Below are positions 44,792 to 57,212 of a stretch of 64,000 bases of DNA, in pieces. A program made the position numbers and the translations under genes. The notes beneath the pieces were generated by a model that saw nothing but the letters and a program-made list of their open reading frames with translations, was not told the origin of the DNA and did no database searches. Source of the stretch: Polynucleobacter sp. AM-26B4 (GTDB lineage Bacteria; Pseudomonadota; Gammaproteobacteria; Burkholderiales; Burkholderiaceae); NCBI RefSeq assembly GCF_018882285.1, contig NZ_JACVOT010000001.1, positions 1,185,916-1,249,915 on the forward strand, given 5' to 3'. Position 1 is the first letter of the stretch. Every line of letters begins with the position of its first letter.

Positions 44792-47098
44792 ATGGCTAGA
44801 ATTGCATCCTCTCAAAACCCACCTCCAGCTAATAGCGGGCCTGAAACCCGTTTGACCCGCCTTGTGCGTGAGGTCAAATGGATTGCCTTCATGGCCCTGA
44901 CTTTGGCCTTATTTGCCGTATTGGCCAGTTACAGTAAAAGTGACCCAGCTTGGTCTCATGCCAACCAGGTCGCCAATATTGCCAATATCGGTGGTCGTTT
45001 AGGTGCATGGTTGGCCGATATCTTGTTTTATGTTTTTGGCGCATCAGCCTACTGGTGGGTCATTTTGTTGCTCAGACGAGCGATTCGCGGTTGGCAAGAG
45101 TTAACTGCGGCCAAACTACCTGGTCAGCAATTAGAGCCTGAACCATTTTTACCTAGATTCTTGGGCTTTGGCTTGACCATGATTGCAAGCATGGCGCTTG
45201 AATCAATCCGCATGCACAGCATGACCATGGATTTACCTCGACCACCTGGAGGTGTGTTGGGTGAACTCTTGGGCGATCCTTTACAAATGGCGATTGGTTT
45301 CACGGGCGCCACTTTAGTTTTATTGGTGATTCTAGCGATTGGCGTTTCACTGTTCTTAAGATTCTCTTGGTTGACCTTGGCAGAACAGCTGGGTAGATTT
45401 TTAGAAGTCTCATGGATGCGTATTCGTCAGCGACGTGAATCTGAAGAAGATCGCCGCATTGGTGAGCAGGCTGCTGAAGTGCGCGAAGAGATCGTTGAAG
45501 AAGAGCGCGTGAAGATTGAAGAGCTCCCTCCAGTGCCTATTTATAGAGCTCCATTGACCGTGGTGAAGAGTGAAAGAGTTGAGCGTGAAAAGCAACAACC
45601 TTTGTTTGCTGAAATCACCGATTCTGAATTGCCACCACTGTCATTGTTAGACCCAGTTCCACCAGTCAAAGAAACCATCTCTGCCGATACGCTTGAGTTC
45701 ACATCACGTTTGATTGAACGCAAGCTAAAAGAATTCAACATCGAAGTAAAAGTGATTTCCGCTCATCCTGGTCCAGTGGTGACACGTTATGAGATCGAGC
45801 CCGCGATGGGCGTTAAAGGTAGTCAGATTGTTAATCTACAAAAAGACTTATCTCGCGCTTTGGGTGTTTTAAGTGTTCGAGTGGTTGAAACAATTCCAGG
45901 TAAAACTTGCATGGGCTTGGAGTTACCGAACCCTAATCGCCAAGCAGTGCACCTCACTGAAATTCTGAGCTCTCGTGTGTACAACGACAGTGCCTCGCTT
46001 CTGACCTTGTCTTTGGGTAAAGACATTGGTGGTGCTCCAATTGTTGCGGATTTGGCAAAGATGCCACATTGCTTGGTTGCTGGTACCACCGGTTCAGGTA
46101 AATCAGTTGGTATCAATTCGATGATTCTATCTTTGCTATACAAAGCAAAAGCAGATGAAGTTCGCTTGATCATGATTGATCCAAAGATGCTTGAAATGGC
46201 AGTTTATGAGGGCATCCCTCATTTATTGTGCCCAGTAGTCACAGACATGAAGCAAGCCTATAACGCGCTCAATTGGGCTGTGATTGAAATGGATCGCCGA
46301 TACAAGTTGATGAGTAAATTCGGTGTTCGTAATTTAGCTGGCTTTAATAAAAAAATCGCTGATGCTGAAGAAAAAGGCGAATATCTTTACAACCCATTCA
46401 GTTTGACACCTGATGATCCTGAGCCTTTACATAAAGCACCAGTCATTGTGATCGTGATCGATGAGTTGGCTGACTTGATGATGGTGGTTGGTAAGAAGAT
46501 TGAAGAATTGATTGCTCGTATCGCGCAAAAAGCTCGTGCCGCAGGCATTCACTTGGTCTTGGCCACACAACGTCCAAGCGTTGATGTGATCACTGGTTTG
46601 ATCAAGGCCAACGTACCAACGCGTATTTCATTCCAAGTCAGTAGTCGTATTGACAGTCGCACCATTCTTGATCAGCAGGGCGCTGAAAGTTTATTAGGCA
46701 TGGGTGATATGTTGTACATGGCACCTGGTACTGGTTTACCAATCCGTGTTCATGGTGCCTTTGTGACTGATGATGAAGTACATCGTGTGGTGACTTGGCT
46801 AAAAGAGAAAAATGGCGAATCTAATTACATTGATTCAATCTTGGAGCCTCAGACAGAAATGGACTCTGGTTCTGGTGAGGCATCTGCCAGTGGTGAAGCC
46901 GATCCTCTTTACGATCAAGCGGTGGCCATCATTCTAGAAAACAAGCGAGCCTCTATTTCTTTGGTACAGCGTCATTTGCGCATTGGTTACAACCGCGCGG
47001 CCAGATTGCTAGAAGACATGGAACGAGCAGGGCTTGTTTCCAAAATGGGCAGCAATGGCAATCGAGATATCTTGGTTCGTGCCCCAAGCGACAATTAA
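44792..47098 (+). CDS. ftsK: DNA translocase FtsK
   Basis: A 768-residue septal DNA pump for chromosome dimer resolution. The N-terminus has four or five membrane helices (to about residue 205), a short charged linker ([18 protein letters not shown]), then the motor with Walker [14 protein letters not shown] (near 430) and Walker [14 protein letters not shown]. The C-terminal gamma winged helix, [20 protein letters not shown], reads KOPS sites and contacts XerD. The linker is much shorter than in E. coli FtsK. CAGGAGAAC precedes the ATG. lolA follows after 25 nt. Confidence 0.96.
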   Translation: MARIASSQNPPPANSGPETRLTRLVREVKWIAFMALTLALFAVLASYSKSDPAWSHANQVANIANIGGRLGAWLADILFYVFGASAYWWVILLLRRAIRGWQELTAAKLPGQQLEPEPFLPRFLGFGLTMIASMALESIRMHSMTMDLPRPPGGVLGELLGDPLQMAIGFTGATLVLLVILAIGVSLFLRFSWLTLAEQLGRFLEVSWMRIRQRRESEEDRRIGEQAAEVREEIVEEERVKIEELPPVPIYRAPLTVVKSERVEREKQQPLFAEITDSELPPLSLLDPVPPVKETISADTLEFTSRLIERKLKEFNIEVKVISAHPGPVVTRYEIEPAMGVKGSQIVNLQKDLSRALGVLSVRVVETIPGKTCMGLELPNPNRQAVHLTEILSSRVYNDSASLLTLSLGKDIGGAPIVADLAKMPHCLVAGTTGSGKSVGINSMILSLLYKAKADEVRLIMIDPKMLEMAVYEGIPHLLCPVVTDMKQAYNALNWAVIEMDRRYKLMSKFGVRNLAGFNKKIADAEEKGEYLYNPFSLTPDDPEPLHKAPVIVIVIDELADLMMVVGKKIEELIARIAQKARAAGIHLVLATQRPSVDVITGLIKANVPTRISFQVSSRIDSRTILDQQGAESLLGMGDMLYMAPGTGLPIRVHGAFVTDDEVHRVVTWLKEKNGESNYIDSILEPQTEMDSGSGEASASGEADPLYDQAVAIILENKRASISLVQRHLRIGYNRAARLLEDMERAGLVSKMGSNGNRDILVRAPSDN

Positions 47099-47123
47099 GA
47101 TAAAGCTCAGTCAAATATCTAAG

Positions 47124-47801
47124 ATGAAGATGGGTTTTATCAACTTTAAACACTTGGCTTTTTCGCTCTTGTTGAGCGTTTCTTGTTTGATGTCGCCTGC
47201 TGTGTTTGCAGATGAGGGCATCAAGCAATTCAAACAATTTATTTCATCTGTTAATAATGCTGAAGGTGAATTCACTCAGCAACAGATCAGGGCTACCAAA
47301 CAGGGTGAAGCTCAACCAAAAGTTCTGCGCAAAAGCCAAGGTCGTTTTGTTTTTCAAAGACCAGGTAAGTTTGTTTGGGAAACCATCAAACCTTTTGAGC
47401 AAAAAGTGATTGCCGATGGTCAAAAGCTATTACTCTGGGATAAAGACCTCAATCAGTTGACCGTGCGCCCTGCAAGCAAAGGATTGAGTGCCAGTCCTGC
47501 GGCCATCCTCTTTGGTGGTGCCATGGCAGAGGAATATTTTGACTTAATCTCTGGTGGCGAAAAAGGTGGAATGTTTTGGGTGGAGTTAAAGCCTAAAGCC
47601 ACAGGCGGTTCGGGAGACATGCCCTACAGCCGAATCGGTGTTGGAATGTCGAATGGTCTGCCGGCCGGCTTAGAGTTGCATGACAACTTTGGTACGATTG
47701 TTCTGATTAATCTGAGTAAAATTCGTACAAACATTAATTTGTCGCCAAATACATTTAAATTTTCACCGCCTGCTGGCGCAGATGTTCTAAATGTTCAGTA
47801 A
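47124..47801 (+). CDS. lolA: Outer-membrane lipoprotein carrier protein LolA
   Basis: A 225-residue periplasmic chaperone that takes lipoproteins from LolCDE to LolB. A signal peptide (MKMGFINFKHLAFSLLLSVS, cleavage at VFA-DEG) is followed by EGEFTQQQ, RKSQGRFVFQRPGKFVWETI and QKVIADGQKLLLWDKDLNQ, which are standard LolA segments. A second in-frame ATG at 47130 is also possible. It follows ftsK closely, the usual ftsK-lolA order, and precedes serS by 89 nt. Confidence 0.92.
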   Translation: MKMGFINFKHLAFSLLLSVSCLMSPAVFADEGIKQFKQFISSVNNAEGEFTQQQIRATKQGEAQPKVLRKSQGRFVFQRPGKFVWETIKPFEQKVIADGQKLLLWDKDLNQLTVRPASKGLSASPAAILFGGAMAEEYFDLISGGEKGGMFWVELKPKATGGSGDMPYSRIGVGMSNGLPAGLELHDNFGTIVLINLSKIRTNINLSPNTFKFSPPAGADVLNVQ

Positions 47802-47851
47802 AAAATTAGTGCCAAACCAAGTATTAAACTAAGCACCAAGCTAAGCAATAA

Positions 47852-49201
<1,350 letters not shown>

Positions 49202-49236
49202 AAAGGTGCAAGCCTTGAATTCATTGGGAAATAATC

Positions 49237-49245
49237 TGGTATAAC
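49237..49245 (+). promoter_or_regulatory. Candidate extended -10 promoter for the HU gene
   Basis: TGGTATAAC (TGnTATAAC) lies about 165 nt before the HU ATG with a TTGAAT 19 bp upstream of the hexamer. A long leader would result. The rest of the 209-bp gap shows no gene. Confidence 0.35.
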
Positions 49246-49410
49246 CCTGCAACCACTATAAAACATAGGTGAAACCCTAAAGAAGGTTATAAATACTAGC
49301 TCCCACAGTGATTATGTGATTTAATGTCGTCAGTGCATCAGGAATAAGTTTTTAATTAAAAAAATATAACTAATGTACAGACTCCCAGTTTCTAAGTTGA
49401 AAGGTAAAAA

Positions 49411-49692
49411 ATGAATAAAGCTGAATTAGTAGAAAAAATTGCAAAAGATGCAGACATTTCAAAGGCATCTGCTGAGCGTGTTTTGAACACATCAATCGAC
49501 ACAATCATCAAGGCTGTTACTAAAGGTGACAAGGTTCAATTGATCGGTTTCGGTACATTCGGTTCAGGCAAGCGTGCTGCACGTGTTGGCCGTAACCCAA
49601 AGACTGGCGAAGCAATCAAGATTGCAGCTGCTAAGACTGTTAAGTTCACAGCTGGTAAGGCTTTCAAAGACGCTGTAAACAAGCGCAAGTAA
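49411..49692 (+). CDS. hup: HU family DNA-binding protein
   Basis: A 93-residue nucleoid protein. [20 protein letters not shown] opens it; the body [20 protein letters not shown] and the DNA-binding arm signature [20 protein letters not shown] are typical of HU. It bends and compacts DNA as a dimer. A single gene between serS and a strong terminator, so it is probably transcribed alone. Confidence 0.95.
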   Translation: MNKAELVEKIAKDADISKASAERVLNTSIDTIIKAVTKGDKVQLIGFGTFGSGKRAARVGRNPKTGEAIKIAAAKTVKFTAGKAFKDAVNKRK

Positions 49693-49708
49693 TTTCTCTT
49701 CTGAGATT

Positions 49709-49736
49709 AAAAAAGGCTGCCTAGGCAGCCTTTTTT
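49709..49736 (+). terminator. Terminator after the HU gene
   Basis: AAAAAAGGCTGCC and GGCAGCCTTTTTT form a near-perfect hairpin with a TA centre and T run, beginning 17 nt after the HU stop. Confidence 0.9.
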
Positions 49737-49802
49737 ATTTCCCCAACATCAAAAATCTTAAAAAATCACAAGAGTCGCAATACCCACACATTTAAAAGCT
49801 AT

Positions 49803-50651
49803 CTATGCAAAGCGTTCCTCAAGACTGCTCAAGCCTATTTCAGCCAGTAACTTTATCTTTCTTTCTTGGGCTTTTTGGCCAGGCAAGTTCTTCTGAGTTG
49901 CAATGATCAGCTCATTTTTCATGGAATGTTCCCAGCCCACCAATTCAGTCACGGTCACATCATAGCCATGAGACTCTAATTGCAGGCAACGCAAAACGTT
50001 GGTGATGTGACTACCAAATTCGCGGGTATGAATCGGGTGGCGCCACATTTCTGATAATTCGTTTTTAAGCGATTGAGCTTTGGTCTTTCTCAAAGCCGCT
50101 GCTAACTCCGCCTGACAGCAAGGAACCAACACAACGTGCTTGGCCTTCTTGGCAAAGGCAAAGCGAATCGCGTCATCGGTCGCTGTATTACAGGCATGCA
50201 AAGCCGTCACCACATCTATTTCATTGGGCAGAAGGTCTGAATCCAGCGACTCTTCAGCGCTTAAGTGAAGAAACTGCATATTTGAGAAGTTCAAACGACT
50301 CGCCAAGTCTTGAGATTTCTTGACCAATTCTTCACGAACTTCAATGCCGTAGATTGTTGATGGCTTCTCTTGTAACTTGCAAAAGAGATCGTTCAGAATA
50401 AAGCCCAAGTAAGACTTGCCGGCGCCATGATCAACAATGCTCAAGTGATCCTTGCGGTTCAAGACCTCTTGAAGCAATGGTTCAATGAATTGAACCAAGT
50501 GATAAACCTGTTTGAGTTTCCTGCGTGTGTCTTGATTGAGCTTGCCATCGCGAGTGAGGATGTGCAATTCTTTTAAAAGTTCAATGGATTGAGTCGGTCT
50601 GATCTCATGTTTTTGTGAAGAAACATCTTTTTTTGATGATGGGTCGATCAT
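49803..50651 (-). CDS. Class I SAM-dependent methyltransferase
   Basis: A 282-residue protein with the SAM motif IVDHGAGKSYLGFILND (about residues 92-108), followed by VVTALHACNTATDDAIRFA and VVLVPCCQAELAAAL. The LHACNTATD plus PCCQ pattern is that of the Methyltransf_32 (GSTCD-like) group, thought to act on tRNA or other RNA, but the substrate is not established. It is divergent from prfC. The first 20 residues are polar and nonconserved. Confidence 0.8.
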   Translation of the reverse strand: MIDPSSKKDVSSQKHEIRPTQSIELLKELHILTRDGKLNQDTRRKLKQVYHLVQFIEPLLQEVLNRKDHLSIVDHGAGKSYLGFILNDLFCKLQEKPSTIYGIEVREELVKKSQDLASRLNFSNMQFLHLSAEESLDSDLLPNEIDVVTALHACNTATDDAIRFAFAKKAKHVVLVPCCQAELAAALRKTKAQSLKNELSEMWRHPIHTREFGSHITNVLRCLQLESHGYDVTVTELVGWEHSMKNELIIATQKNLPGQKAQERKIKLLAEIGLSSLEERFA

Positions 50652-50756
50652 GGCGTCTTAGCGGTTTTTGAACCGGTGTAAATCCTTGTTGATATTCAAT
50701 TAATGCCAGTTTTGGCGCTCTAAACTAAACTATAGGGCTATTTGATTGAAAAGCCT

Positions 50757-52364
50757 ATGAATTACAGTAACGATATTGTCCGCGAAGTCGCAAGACGCAG
50801 GACTTTTGGCATTATTTCTCACCCTGATGCCGGTAAAACAACCCTGACAGAGAAACTCTTGATGTTCTCTGGAGCTATCCAATTGGCAGGAACTGTTAAA
50901 GCTCGTAAAAGTGGCAGACACGCCACTTCTGACTGGATGGAGATTGAAAAGCAGCGCGGCATTTCTGTGGCCAGCTCGGTGATGCAGTTTGAATACCGTG
51001 ACCATGTGGTCAATCTTTTGGATACCCCAGGTCACCAAGACTTTTCTGAAGATACTTATCGCGTTTTAACCGCTGTCGACTCTGCATTGATGGTGATCGA
51101 TGCCGCCAAGGGTGTTGAAGAGCAAACCATCAAGTTATTGAATGTTTGCCGCATGAGAAACACCCCCATCATCACGTTTGTGAACAAGATGGACCGCGAA
51201 ACCAGAGACCCAATGGAATTGCTGGATGAACTTGAATCTGTCTTGAAGATTGAGTGCGCGCCAGTCACTTGGCCAATCGGCATGGGTAAAAATTTCCGTG
51301 GTGTTTATCACCTCATCAATGATGAGATTCTGTTGTTTGCCGCTGGTAACGATCGTGCGGATCAAGAGTTTCAAGTGATGAAGGGTATTGATAATCCAAA
51401 GCTTCATGAAATGTTCCCTGATGAAATGGCACAACTCAAAATGGAAGTGGAGTTGGTGCAGGGTGCATCGCATCCATTTGATTTAGAGCGTTTCTTGGGT
51501 GGTTTACAGACCCCCGTATTCTTTGGTTCAGCCATCAATAACTTTGGTGTTCGAGAAATCCTCAACGCACTTCTAGATTGGGCCCCAGGTCCGCGAGAGC
51601 GCAGTGCAACGGTCAGATCTGTTGATCCAAGAGAAGATAAGTTCAGTGGCTTTGTGTTCAAGATCCAGGCCAACATGGACCCTGCTCATCGAGACCGCAT
51701 CGCATTTTTACGCGTTTGTTCAGGCAAGTTTGAGCGCGGTATGAAAATCAATCACCTACGCATCAACCGTGAAGTGAAAGTATCGAACGTCGTGACTTTC
51801 ATGGCCTCTAGTCGTGAGCAGGTTGAGGAAGCCTACGCTGGTGACATCATTGGTTTGCCGAATCACGGCAATATGCAAATTGGCGACAGCTTTTCTGAAG
51901 GTGAAGTTTTACAGTACACCGGCATTCCATACTTTGCCCCAGACTTTTTCAGAGTTGCCCGCATTCGCAATCCAATGAAGATCAAGCAGCTTCAAAAGGG
52001 TCTTCAGCAATTGGGCGAAGAGGGTGCTGTGCAGGTATTCAAACCATTGAACAGCAGTGATCTGATTCTTGGTGCTGTGGGCGCCTTGCAGTTTGAAGTG
52101 GTCGCCAGTCGTTTAATGAACGAATATGGCGTTGATGCTGTTTTTGATACAGCCAGCATCAACTGCGCACGTTGGGTGACTTGTGAAGATAAAAAAATGA
52201 TGAGTGATTTTCAGAACTCATCAGCAGGTCATCAACTGGCTTTAGATGCTGCAGATAATTTGGCTTATTTGGCGAACTCTGCTGTGAACTTAAGAGTTAC
52301 TCAAGAGCGTTGGCCTCAAATTGTGTTCCATGAGACCAGGGAGCATGCCAGCAAGCTTTCTTGA
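50757..52364 (+). CDS. prfC: Peptide chain release factor 3
   Basis: A 535-residue translational GTPase that recycles RF1 and RF2. G1 is [15 protein letters not shown] (about residues 19-33), switch regions [17 protein letters not shown]3 [16 protein letters not shown] and G4 FVNKMDRE. The RF3-specific C-terminal parts ([34 protein letters not shown]) separate it from EF-G. ATG 50757 is preferred over a TTG at 50742. Confidence 0.96.
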   Translation: MNYSNDIVREVARRRTFGIISHPDAGKTTLTEKLLMFSGAIQLAGTVKARKSGRHATSDWMEIEKQRGISVASSVMQFEYRDHVVNLLDTPGHQDFSEDTYRVLTAVDSALMVIDAAKGVEEQTIKLLNVCRMRNTPIITFVNKMDRETRDPMELLDELESVLKIECAPVTWPIGMGKNFRGVYHLINDEILLFAAGNDRADQEFQVMKGIDNPKLHEMFPDEMAQLKMEVELVQGASHPFDLERFLGGLQTPVFFGSAINNFGVREILNALLDWAPGPRERSATVRSVDPREDKFSGFVFKIQANMDPAHRDRIAFLRVCSGKFERGMKINHLRINREVKVSNVVTFMASSREQVEEAYAGDIIGLPNHGNMQIGDSFSEGEVLQYTGIPYFAPDFFRVARIRNPMKIKQLQKGLQQLGEEGAVQVFKPLNSSDLILGAVGALQFEVVASRLMNEYGVDAVFDTASINCARWVTCEDKKMMSDFQNSSAGHQLALDAADNLAYLANSAVNLRVTQERWPQIVFHETREHASKLS

Positions 52365-52425
52365 TGGCGAAAATCTTATGACTAATCTCAGCAGCGCACA
52401 TTGATTATTCAAGTTACCATTGATC

Positions 52426-54042
52426 ATGCCTAAAACATCTGCTTCCGATTCTTTACCAGTCGTCATCATTGGCGCTGGTTTGGCGGGCTTAACCGTTGCC
52501 CTGGAGCTGGCTGAGTCTCGTCAAGTCATCATCATGGCCAAGCGCGGTTTATCAGAATCAGCCACTGCTTGGGCGCAGGGTGGCATCGTTGGGGTTTTAG
52601 ATCAGCAAGACAGTGTGGATGCTCATGTAAAAGACACCGTCGAAGCTGGTGCTGGCTTGGTAGTTGAATCCACCGCTAGATACATTGCTGAAAGAAGTGC
52701 CGACGCAATCGATTGGTTGGTTGATCAGGGCGTGCCCTTCACAACCGATCCACAGGGCCCCAAGGGCCTTCATTTGACCCGAGAGGGTGGTCACAGTCAT
52801 CGTCGCATTGCTCATGCCGCAGATGCCACAGGTAAAGCGATTCATGAGGTCTTGTTAGATAAAGCGAGAGCGCATCCAAATATTCAATTGTTAGAGCGAT
52901 GGATGGCTTTGGACTTGATCACCAACCGACACCTTAAAGACAAACAGTTAAAAAAATCTGAGCGCTGTTACGGTGTCTATGCTCTCAACATCTCTAGTGG
53001 AAAAATTGAAGCAATCCCTGCATCTGCAGTTGTATTGGCCACTGGTGGTGTGGGTAAGGTTTATCGCTACACCAGCAATCCAGAAACTGCGACCGGTGAC
53101 GGTATTGCCATGGCTTGGCGCGCAGGATGTCGCGTGGGCAATATGGAATTTGTTCAGTTTCATCCCACATGTTTGTACCACCCGCAAGATAGAACCTTTT
53201 TGATCACTGAAGCTCTTCGAGGTGAGGGTGCGCAATTAAAGCTCCCCGATGGCACTCGTTTCATGCCCAACCATGACGAGCGAGCTGAACTTGCCCCAAG
53301 AGATATTGTGGCTCGTGCGATTGACTTTGAAATGAAGCGCTTGGGCTTGGATTATGTTTTGCTTGATGCCACTCACTTAGGTGAGGCCTTTTTGAAAGAG
53401 CATTTCCCAACGATCCACGCTCGTTGTGCTGCATTGGGCATTGATATCGCCAAGCAGGCTATTCCAGTGGTGCCTGCTGCGCATTACACCTGTGGTGGTG
53501 TTGTCACTGACTTAGAAGGTAAAACTGATTTACCAGGTTTATATGCGGTTGGTGAGGCCACATACACAGGCCTGCATGGTGCCAATCGTTTAGCGAGTAA
53601 TTCATTATTAGAGTGTGTGGTGATTGGTAAATCAGCCGCAGCAGAAATCAAACAACATCCGCTAAAAGAAATGCCAGAAGTTCCGGATTGGGATGAAAGT
53701 CGAGTAGAAGATGCGGATGAAACAGTGGTCATTGCTCACAACTGGGATGAGCTGCGTCTTTTGATGTGGAACTACGTAGGCATCGTTAGAACCAACCGTC
53801 GCTTAGAAAGGGCTTTGCATCGCATTGAATTACTTCAAAGTGAAGTGCAAGAGTATTACGCGAACTTCAGAGTGACACGAGATTTATTAGAATTAAGAAA
53901 CTTATTGAGTTGCGCTGAACTGATCGTGCGTTCTGCATTGATGCGCAAGGAGAGTCGTGGTTTGCATTACAGCCGTGATTACCCTCAAAGCTGGACTGTT
54001 TCTTATCCAACCATCCTCACGCCCATCAATAGACAGTCATAA
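52426..54042 (+). CDS. nadB: L-aspartate oxidase
   Basis: A 538-residue flavoprotein that oxidises aspartate to iminoaspartate, the first step of NAD synthesis. FAD motif [27 protein letters not shown], the active-site region [31 protein letters not shown] and [17 protein letters not shown] match NadB and the wider succinate dehydrogenase flavoprotein family; nadA and nadC alongside decide in favour of NadB. It is convergent with nadC, 44 nt apart. A TTG at 52420 is an alternative start. Confidence 0.95.
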   Translation: MPKTSASDSLPVVIIGAGLAGLTVALELAESRQVIIMAKRGLSESATAWAQGGIVGVLDQQDSVDAHVKDTVEAGAGLVVESTARYIAERSADAIDWLVDQGVPFTTDPQGPKGLHLTREGGHSHRRIAHAADATGKAIHEVLLDKARAHPNIQLLERWMALDLITNRHLKDKQLKKSERCYGVYALNISSGKIEAIPASAVVLATGGVGKVYRYTSNPETATGDGIAMAWRAGCRVGNMEFVQFHPTCLYHPQDRTFLITEALRGEGAQLKLPDGTRFMPNHDERAELAPRDIVARAIDFEMKRLGLDYVLLDATHLGEAFLKEHFPTIHARCAALGIDIAKQAIPVVPAAHYTCGGVVTDLEGKTDLPGLYAVGEATYTGLHGANRLASNSLLECVVIGKSAAAEIKQHPLKEMPEVPDWDESRVEDADETVVIAHNWDELRLLMWNYVGIVRTNRRLERALHRIELLQSEVQEYYANFRVTRDLLELRNLLSCAELIVRSALMRKESRGLHYSRDYPQSWTVSYPTILTPINRQS

Positions 54043-54086
54043 GCATTGGTTGGCGCCAGCAATAAGCTAATTGGTACCAGCTAAAG

Positions 54087-54944
54087 TTATTGAACTCTCA
54101 AAGAGAAGTCGACAGCGATCACGTCTTTGGTCAATTTGCCAATAGAAATGCGATCCACACCCGTTGCCGCGATGGCTTTCAATTGATCAAGGCTCACACC
54201 CCCCGATGCTTCCAATAAGGCGGTGCCCTTGGTAAAAGCCACAGCTTCTCTCATTTGATCAAGGCTGAAGTTATCAATCAAAATACTTTTAGCACCAGCC
54301 GAAAGAGCTTCTTGAAGTTCTGTCATATTTTCAACTTCAACTTGGATATCAACTCCTGAGTTCAGGGCTTGTGCTGCTTTCATGGCAGCGCTGATGCCAC
54401 CGGCTGCAGCGATGTGATTTTCTTTGATCAAGATGCCATGCCATAAAGCCAAGCGTTGATTTTTGCCACCGCCCACAGTCACTGCATATTTTTGAGCTTG
54501 GCGTAATCCAGGAATTGTTTTTCTGGTATCCAAAACAGCGCAGCCATGGCTGTTAGGGCTTGCACCCTCGATGGCTTTCACATGTTGTTTGGTGATTGAA
54601 GCAGTCCAAGAGAGAGTCTGTAAAAAATTAATGGCAGGGCGCTCTGCTGATAAAAGAGCTCTTGGTTTGGCGGTGATTTCGCAAACAGTGGTGTCGGCTT
54701 TCATTAAATCACCCTCGGCGTATTTCCAGGTGATGGTGGCTGAGTGATCAAGTTTTTTTAAGCATCCTTCGAACCAAGCTCTTCCGCAAAGAACGGCTTC
54801 TTGACGAACAATCAAATTGGCGTGAACGAGACCAGAATCAGGAACCAGCATCGCTGTCCAATCACCTGTGCCAATATCTTCTAAGAGAGCATCATTGATA
54901 TTGCGTTCACGAGCTTGTTCGAGTGATTCGTTGTGATCAAACAT
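54087..54944 (-). CDS. nadC: Quinolinate phosphoribosyltransferase (carboxylating)
   Basis: A 285-residue enzyme making nicotinate mononucleotide from quinolinate and PRPP. LEDIGTGDWTAMLVP lies at the start; CAVLDTRKTIPGLRQAQKYA, VGGGKNQRLALWHGILIKEN and VEVENMTELQEAL are NadC signatures, with the late EASGGVSLDQLKAIAATGVD. The ATG at 54944 is preferred to a TTG at 54971. It lies 58 nt after nadA in the same direction. Confidence 0.95.
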   Translation of the reverse strand: MFDHNESLEQARERNINDALLEDIGTGDWTAMLVPDSGLVHANLIVRQEAVLCGRAWFEGCLKKLDHSATITWKYAEGDLMKADTTVCEITAKPRALLSAERPAINFLQTLSWTASITKQHVKAIEGASPNSHGCAVLDTRKTIPGLRQAQKYAVTVGGGKNQRLALWHGILIKENHIAAAGGISAAMKAAQALNSGVDIQVEVENMTELQEALSAGAKSILIDNFSLDQMREAVAFTKGTALLEASGGVSLDQLKAIAATGVDRISIGKLTKDVIAVDFSLRVQ

Positions 54945-55002
54945 AAAAATATCTTTAAAAAGATGAATCAAAAAAGACTAAATGAAAATAAGAAAAAAGT
55001 GA

Positions 55003-56115
55003 TTAAGCTGCGCCGATATTTTTAACAAAGCCATGTTGAGCTTTTGCTAACAACTCAGGGTGGTTTGTTGTGAAAGACAACATTTTCTCAATACAAACTT
55101 GAGCATCAGATCGAATACTTTCATCAATCAAAATTTCACCAGACTGATTTGTTAGGCAACTCAGAATGCCCTCAAGACCATTCATGGCCATCCAAGGGCA
55201 GTGAGCGCAACTCTTGCAAGTAGCGCTGTTGCCGGCGGTAGGAGCTTCGATCAAGATTTTTTCAGGGGCTAACTGGCGCATGCGATGCAGAATGCCTTTG
55301 TCTGTAGCAACGATGTATTCCTTGGCACTACCTTCAACCACTGCTTTGATCATGGCAGAAGTGGATCCAACCACATCCGCTAAATCAACCACATGGGCTG
55401 GCGATTCTGGGTGCACTAACACCATGGCATCCGGATGTTTTTTGATGAGGGTTTCAAGCTCGATTGCTTTGAACTCATCATGCACGATGCAATGACCTTC
55501 CCAAAGCAACATATCAGCTCCGGTTTGATCTTGTATATAGCGACCCAAGTGACGATCGGGAGCCCACAATATCTTTTTACCCTGCTGGTGCAGTTCATGA
55601 ACAATCGCTAGGGCACAAGAGCTGGTCACCATCCAATCAGCCCTGGCTTTTACTGCTGCACTTGTGTTGGCATACACCACCACTTCGCGATCGGGATGTG
55701 CATCGCAGAACTGATTGAAGTCTTCTGCAGGACAACCCAAATCAAGAGAACAGGTGGCATCTAAATCTGGCATCAACACTGTTTTTTCTGGGCTCAAAAT
55801 CTTGGCGCTTTCACCCATGAACTTCACACCCGCCACAATCAATTTTTTTGCCGCGTGGTTTTTACCAAAACGAGCCATTTCTAATGAATCAGCTACAAAG
55901 CCACCCGTTTCCCAAGCAAGGTCTTGGATATCCCCATCAACGTAGTAATGCGCCACAAGCACCGCGTTTTGCTTGATGAGTTCAGACTTAATCTTTTGAA
56001 TAACTTGCGCTTTTTCTTCCCCAGGCAGTGCTCTAGGTACTTTCGCCCATGCTTGCGCGATGCAGGTCGCACCAGACCCGTCTTGCTTTGGATAATCGAA
56101 TAATTCTTTGTTCAT
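55003..56115 (-). CDS. nadA: Quinolinate synthase
   Basis: A 370-residue 4Fe-4S enzyme that condenses iminoaspartate with dihydroxyacetone phosphate to quinolinate. Three cluster cysteines are visible, in [25 protein letters not shown] and [37 protein letters not shown] and [20 protein letters not shown] match NadA. It forms a leftward nadA-nadC pair with nadB convergent from the other side. Confidence 0.96.
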   Translation of the reverse strand: MNKELFDYPKQDGSGATCIAQAWAKVPRALPGEEKAQVIQKIKSELIKQNAVLVAHYYVDGDIQDLAWETGGFVADSLEMARFGKNHAAKKLIVAGVKFMGESAKILSPEKTVLMPDLDATCSLDLGCPAEDFNQFCDAHPDREVVVYANTSAAVKARADWMVTSSCALAIVHELHQQGKKILWAPDRHLGRYIQDQTGADMLLWEGHCIVHDEFKAIELETLIKKHPDAMVLVHPESPAHVVDLADVVGSTSAMIKAVVEGSAKEYIVATDKGILHRMRQLAPEKILIEAPTAGNSATCKSCAHCPWMAMNGLEGILSCLTNQSGEILIDESIRSDAQVCIEKMLSFTTNHPELLAKAQHGFVKNIGAA

Positions 56116-56228
56116 GTATGAATATTAAGGCAATTTTCTTAAGTGAACCTGAAACTAACTGATTCAAGGGTTCAAAATCATCCCATGGGTATAAAAACAT
56201 TTAGAATGAATGCATAACGGAGATAAAT

Positions 56229-56657
56229 ATGTTCGGCAAACGTAAAACATCCTTGTTGCTACCCACCAATGAACGTTTTGATACTTTGATTGGTAAAACA
56301 TCAGAAATCTATGGCCGCATGGTCGTTGGTGAGAGCCTGCGCATCGATGGCAAAGTGGTTGGCAATATTGAAAGTGAAGAAAATTCAAAAGTCACTGTGG
56401 CTGTCGGCGAAGACGGTGAAGTGATCGGTGATATTTTTGCTTATCGCGTCATGATCGCTGGCAAGGTAGAAGGTAATATCTACGCAACTGAGCGTGTTGA
56501 GTTTCATCAAACTGCTCAAGTGCGTGGTGATGTCACTTATGGCTCGATCGGCATTGAGCACGGTGCGCGTGTGATTGGTTTGGTGATTCAGGGTGTGGAT
56601 AAAAAATCAGCTAATCAAGCATCGGATGTGATTCGTGCCGTGCAAGAGCGTCGTTAA
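56229..56657 (+). CDS. Bactofilin family polymer-forming protein (copy 1)
   Basis: A 142-residue bactofilin with a right-handed beta-helix core (about residues 22-120). Repeating short strands are visible: GRMVVGESLRIDGKVVGNI, GEDGEVIGDIFAYRVMIAGK, VEGNIYATERVEF and VRGDVTYGSIGIEHGARV. Bactofilins form filaments at the membrane and organise cell-shape or envelope enzymes. The N-terminus FGKRKTSLLLPTNERFD could be membrane-associated. CGGAGATAA precedes the ATG. Two further bactofilin genes lie just downstream on the other strand. Confidence 0.88.
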   Translation: MFGKRKTSLLLPTNERFDTLIGKTSEIYGRMVVGESLRIDGKVVGNIESEENSKVTVAVGEDGEVIGDIFAYRVMIAGKVEGNIYATERVEFHQTAQVRGDVTYGSIGIEHGARVIGLVIQGVDKKSANQASDVIRAVQERR

Positions 56658-56710
56658 GCAATAAAAAATAAAAACTGAAATATAAAAATTGTAAAAATTC
56701 AGATCTAAGG

Positions 56711-56760
56711 CCTCAATAAGTAAAAAAGCTCACATCAGTGAGCTTTTTTACTTATTGAGG
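56711..56760. terminator. 50-bp perfect palindrome, bidirectional terminator
   Basis: A 23-bp arm (56711-56733) pairs without mismatch with 56738-56760 around an ATCA loop; A and T runs lie inside the stem. It lies between the convergent bactofilin genes and should stop transcription from both sides. The stem is much longer than normal for a terminator. Confidence 0.9.
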
Positions 56761-56766
56761 TGCTAA

Positions 56767-57198
56767 TCACTTGCGCTTTAAATCGCCCTTGATAGTGCCG
56801 CCTCGTTGAATTGTGATGCTTGTGTAGTTCAGCGTGCCATCAACAGTCGCACGTCCACCGATCACCAAGTCACGACAGCTCACTGTTCCAGAAAGCTTGC
56901 CTTTAACGTTGATGCTGTCCGCAGTAACTGTTCCATCCACAAAGCCACCAGCACCAATCAATAATGTTTGAACTGATAGATTACCTTTGAATGTGCCATC
57001 CACTGTGATCGAGCCACCTGATTTCATGTCACCCGTGAACTCAAAACCTTCACTGATGATGGATGGTTTTAGAGAAACACTTGAAGTTTGAGTGCCGGAC
57101 TCAAAATTCTCATTCCCTTCAACCGCTTCACTTGAAATAGACTCTTCTGATGAAAATTCAGAATTTTCATTCTCTGTTTTTTTACTAAACATATTCAT
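56767..57198 (-). CDS. Bactofilin family protein (copy 2)
   Basis: A 143-residue bactofilin. An acidic N-terminal tail (about residues 3-45, SKKTENENSEFSSEESISSE) precedes the beta-helix: EFTGDMKSGGSITVDGTFKG, GGFVDGTVTADSINVKGKLS, GRATVDGTLNYTSITIQRG and a basic end. The acidic tail distinguishes it from the other two copies. It begins 14 nt after the third bactofilin gene and reads with it. ATG 57192 is an alternative start. Confidence 0.85.
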   Translation of the reverse strand: MNMFSKKTENENSEFSSEESISSEAVEGNENFESGTQTSSVSLKPSIISEGFEFTGDMKSGGSITVDGTFKGNLSVQTLLIGAGGFVDGTVTADSINVKGKLSGTVSCRDLVIGGRATVDGTLNYTSITIQRGGTIKGDLKRK

Positions 57199-57212
57199 AT
57201 CCTAGAAAATGC

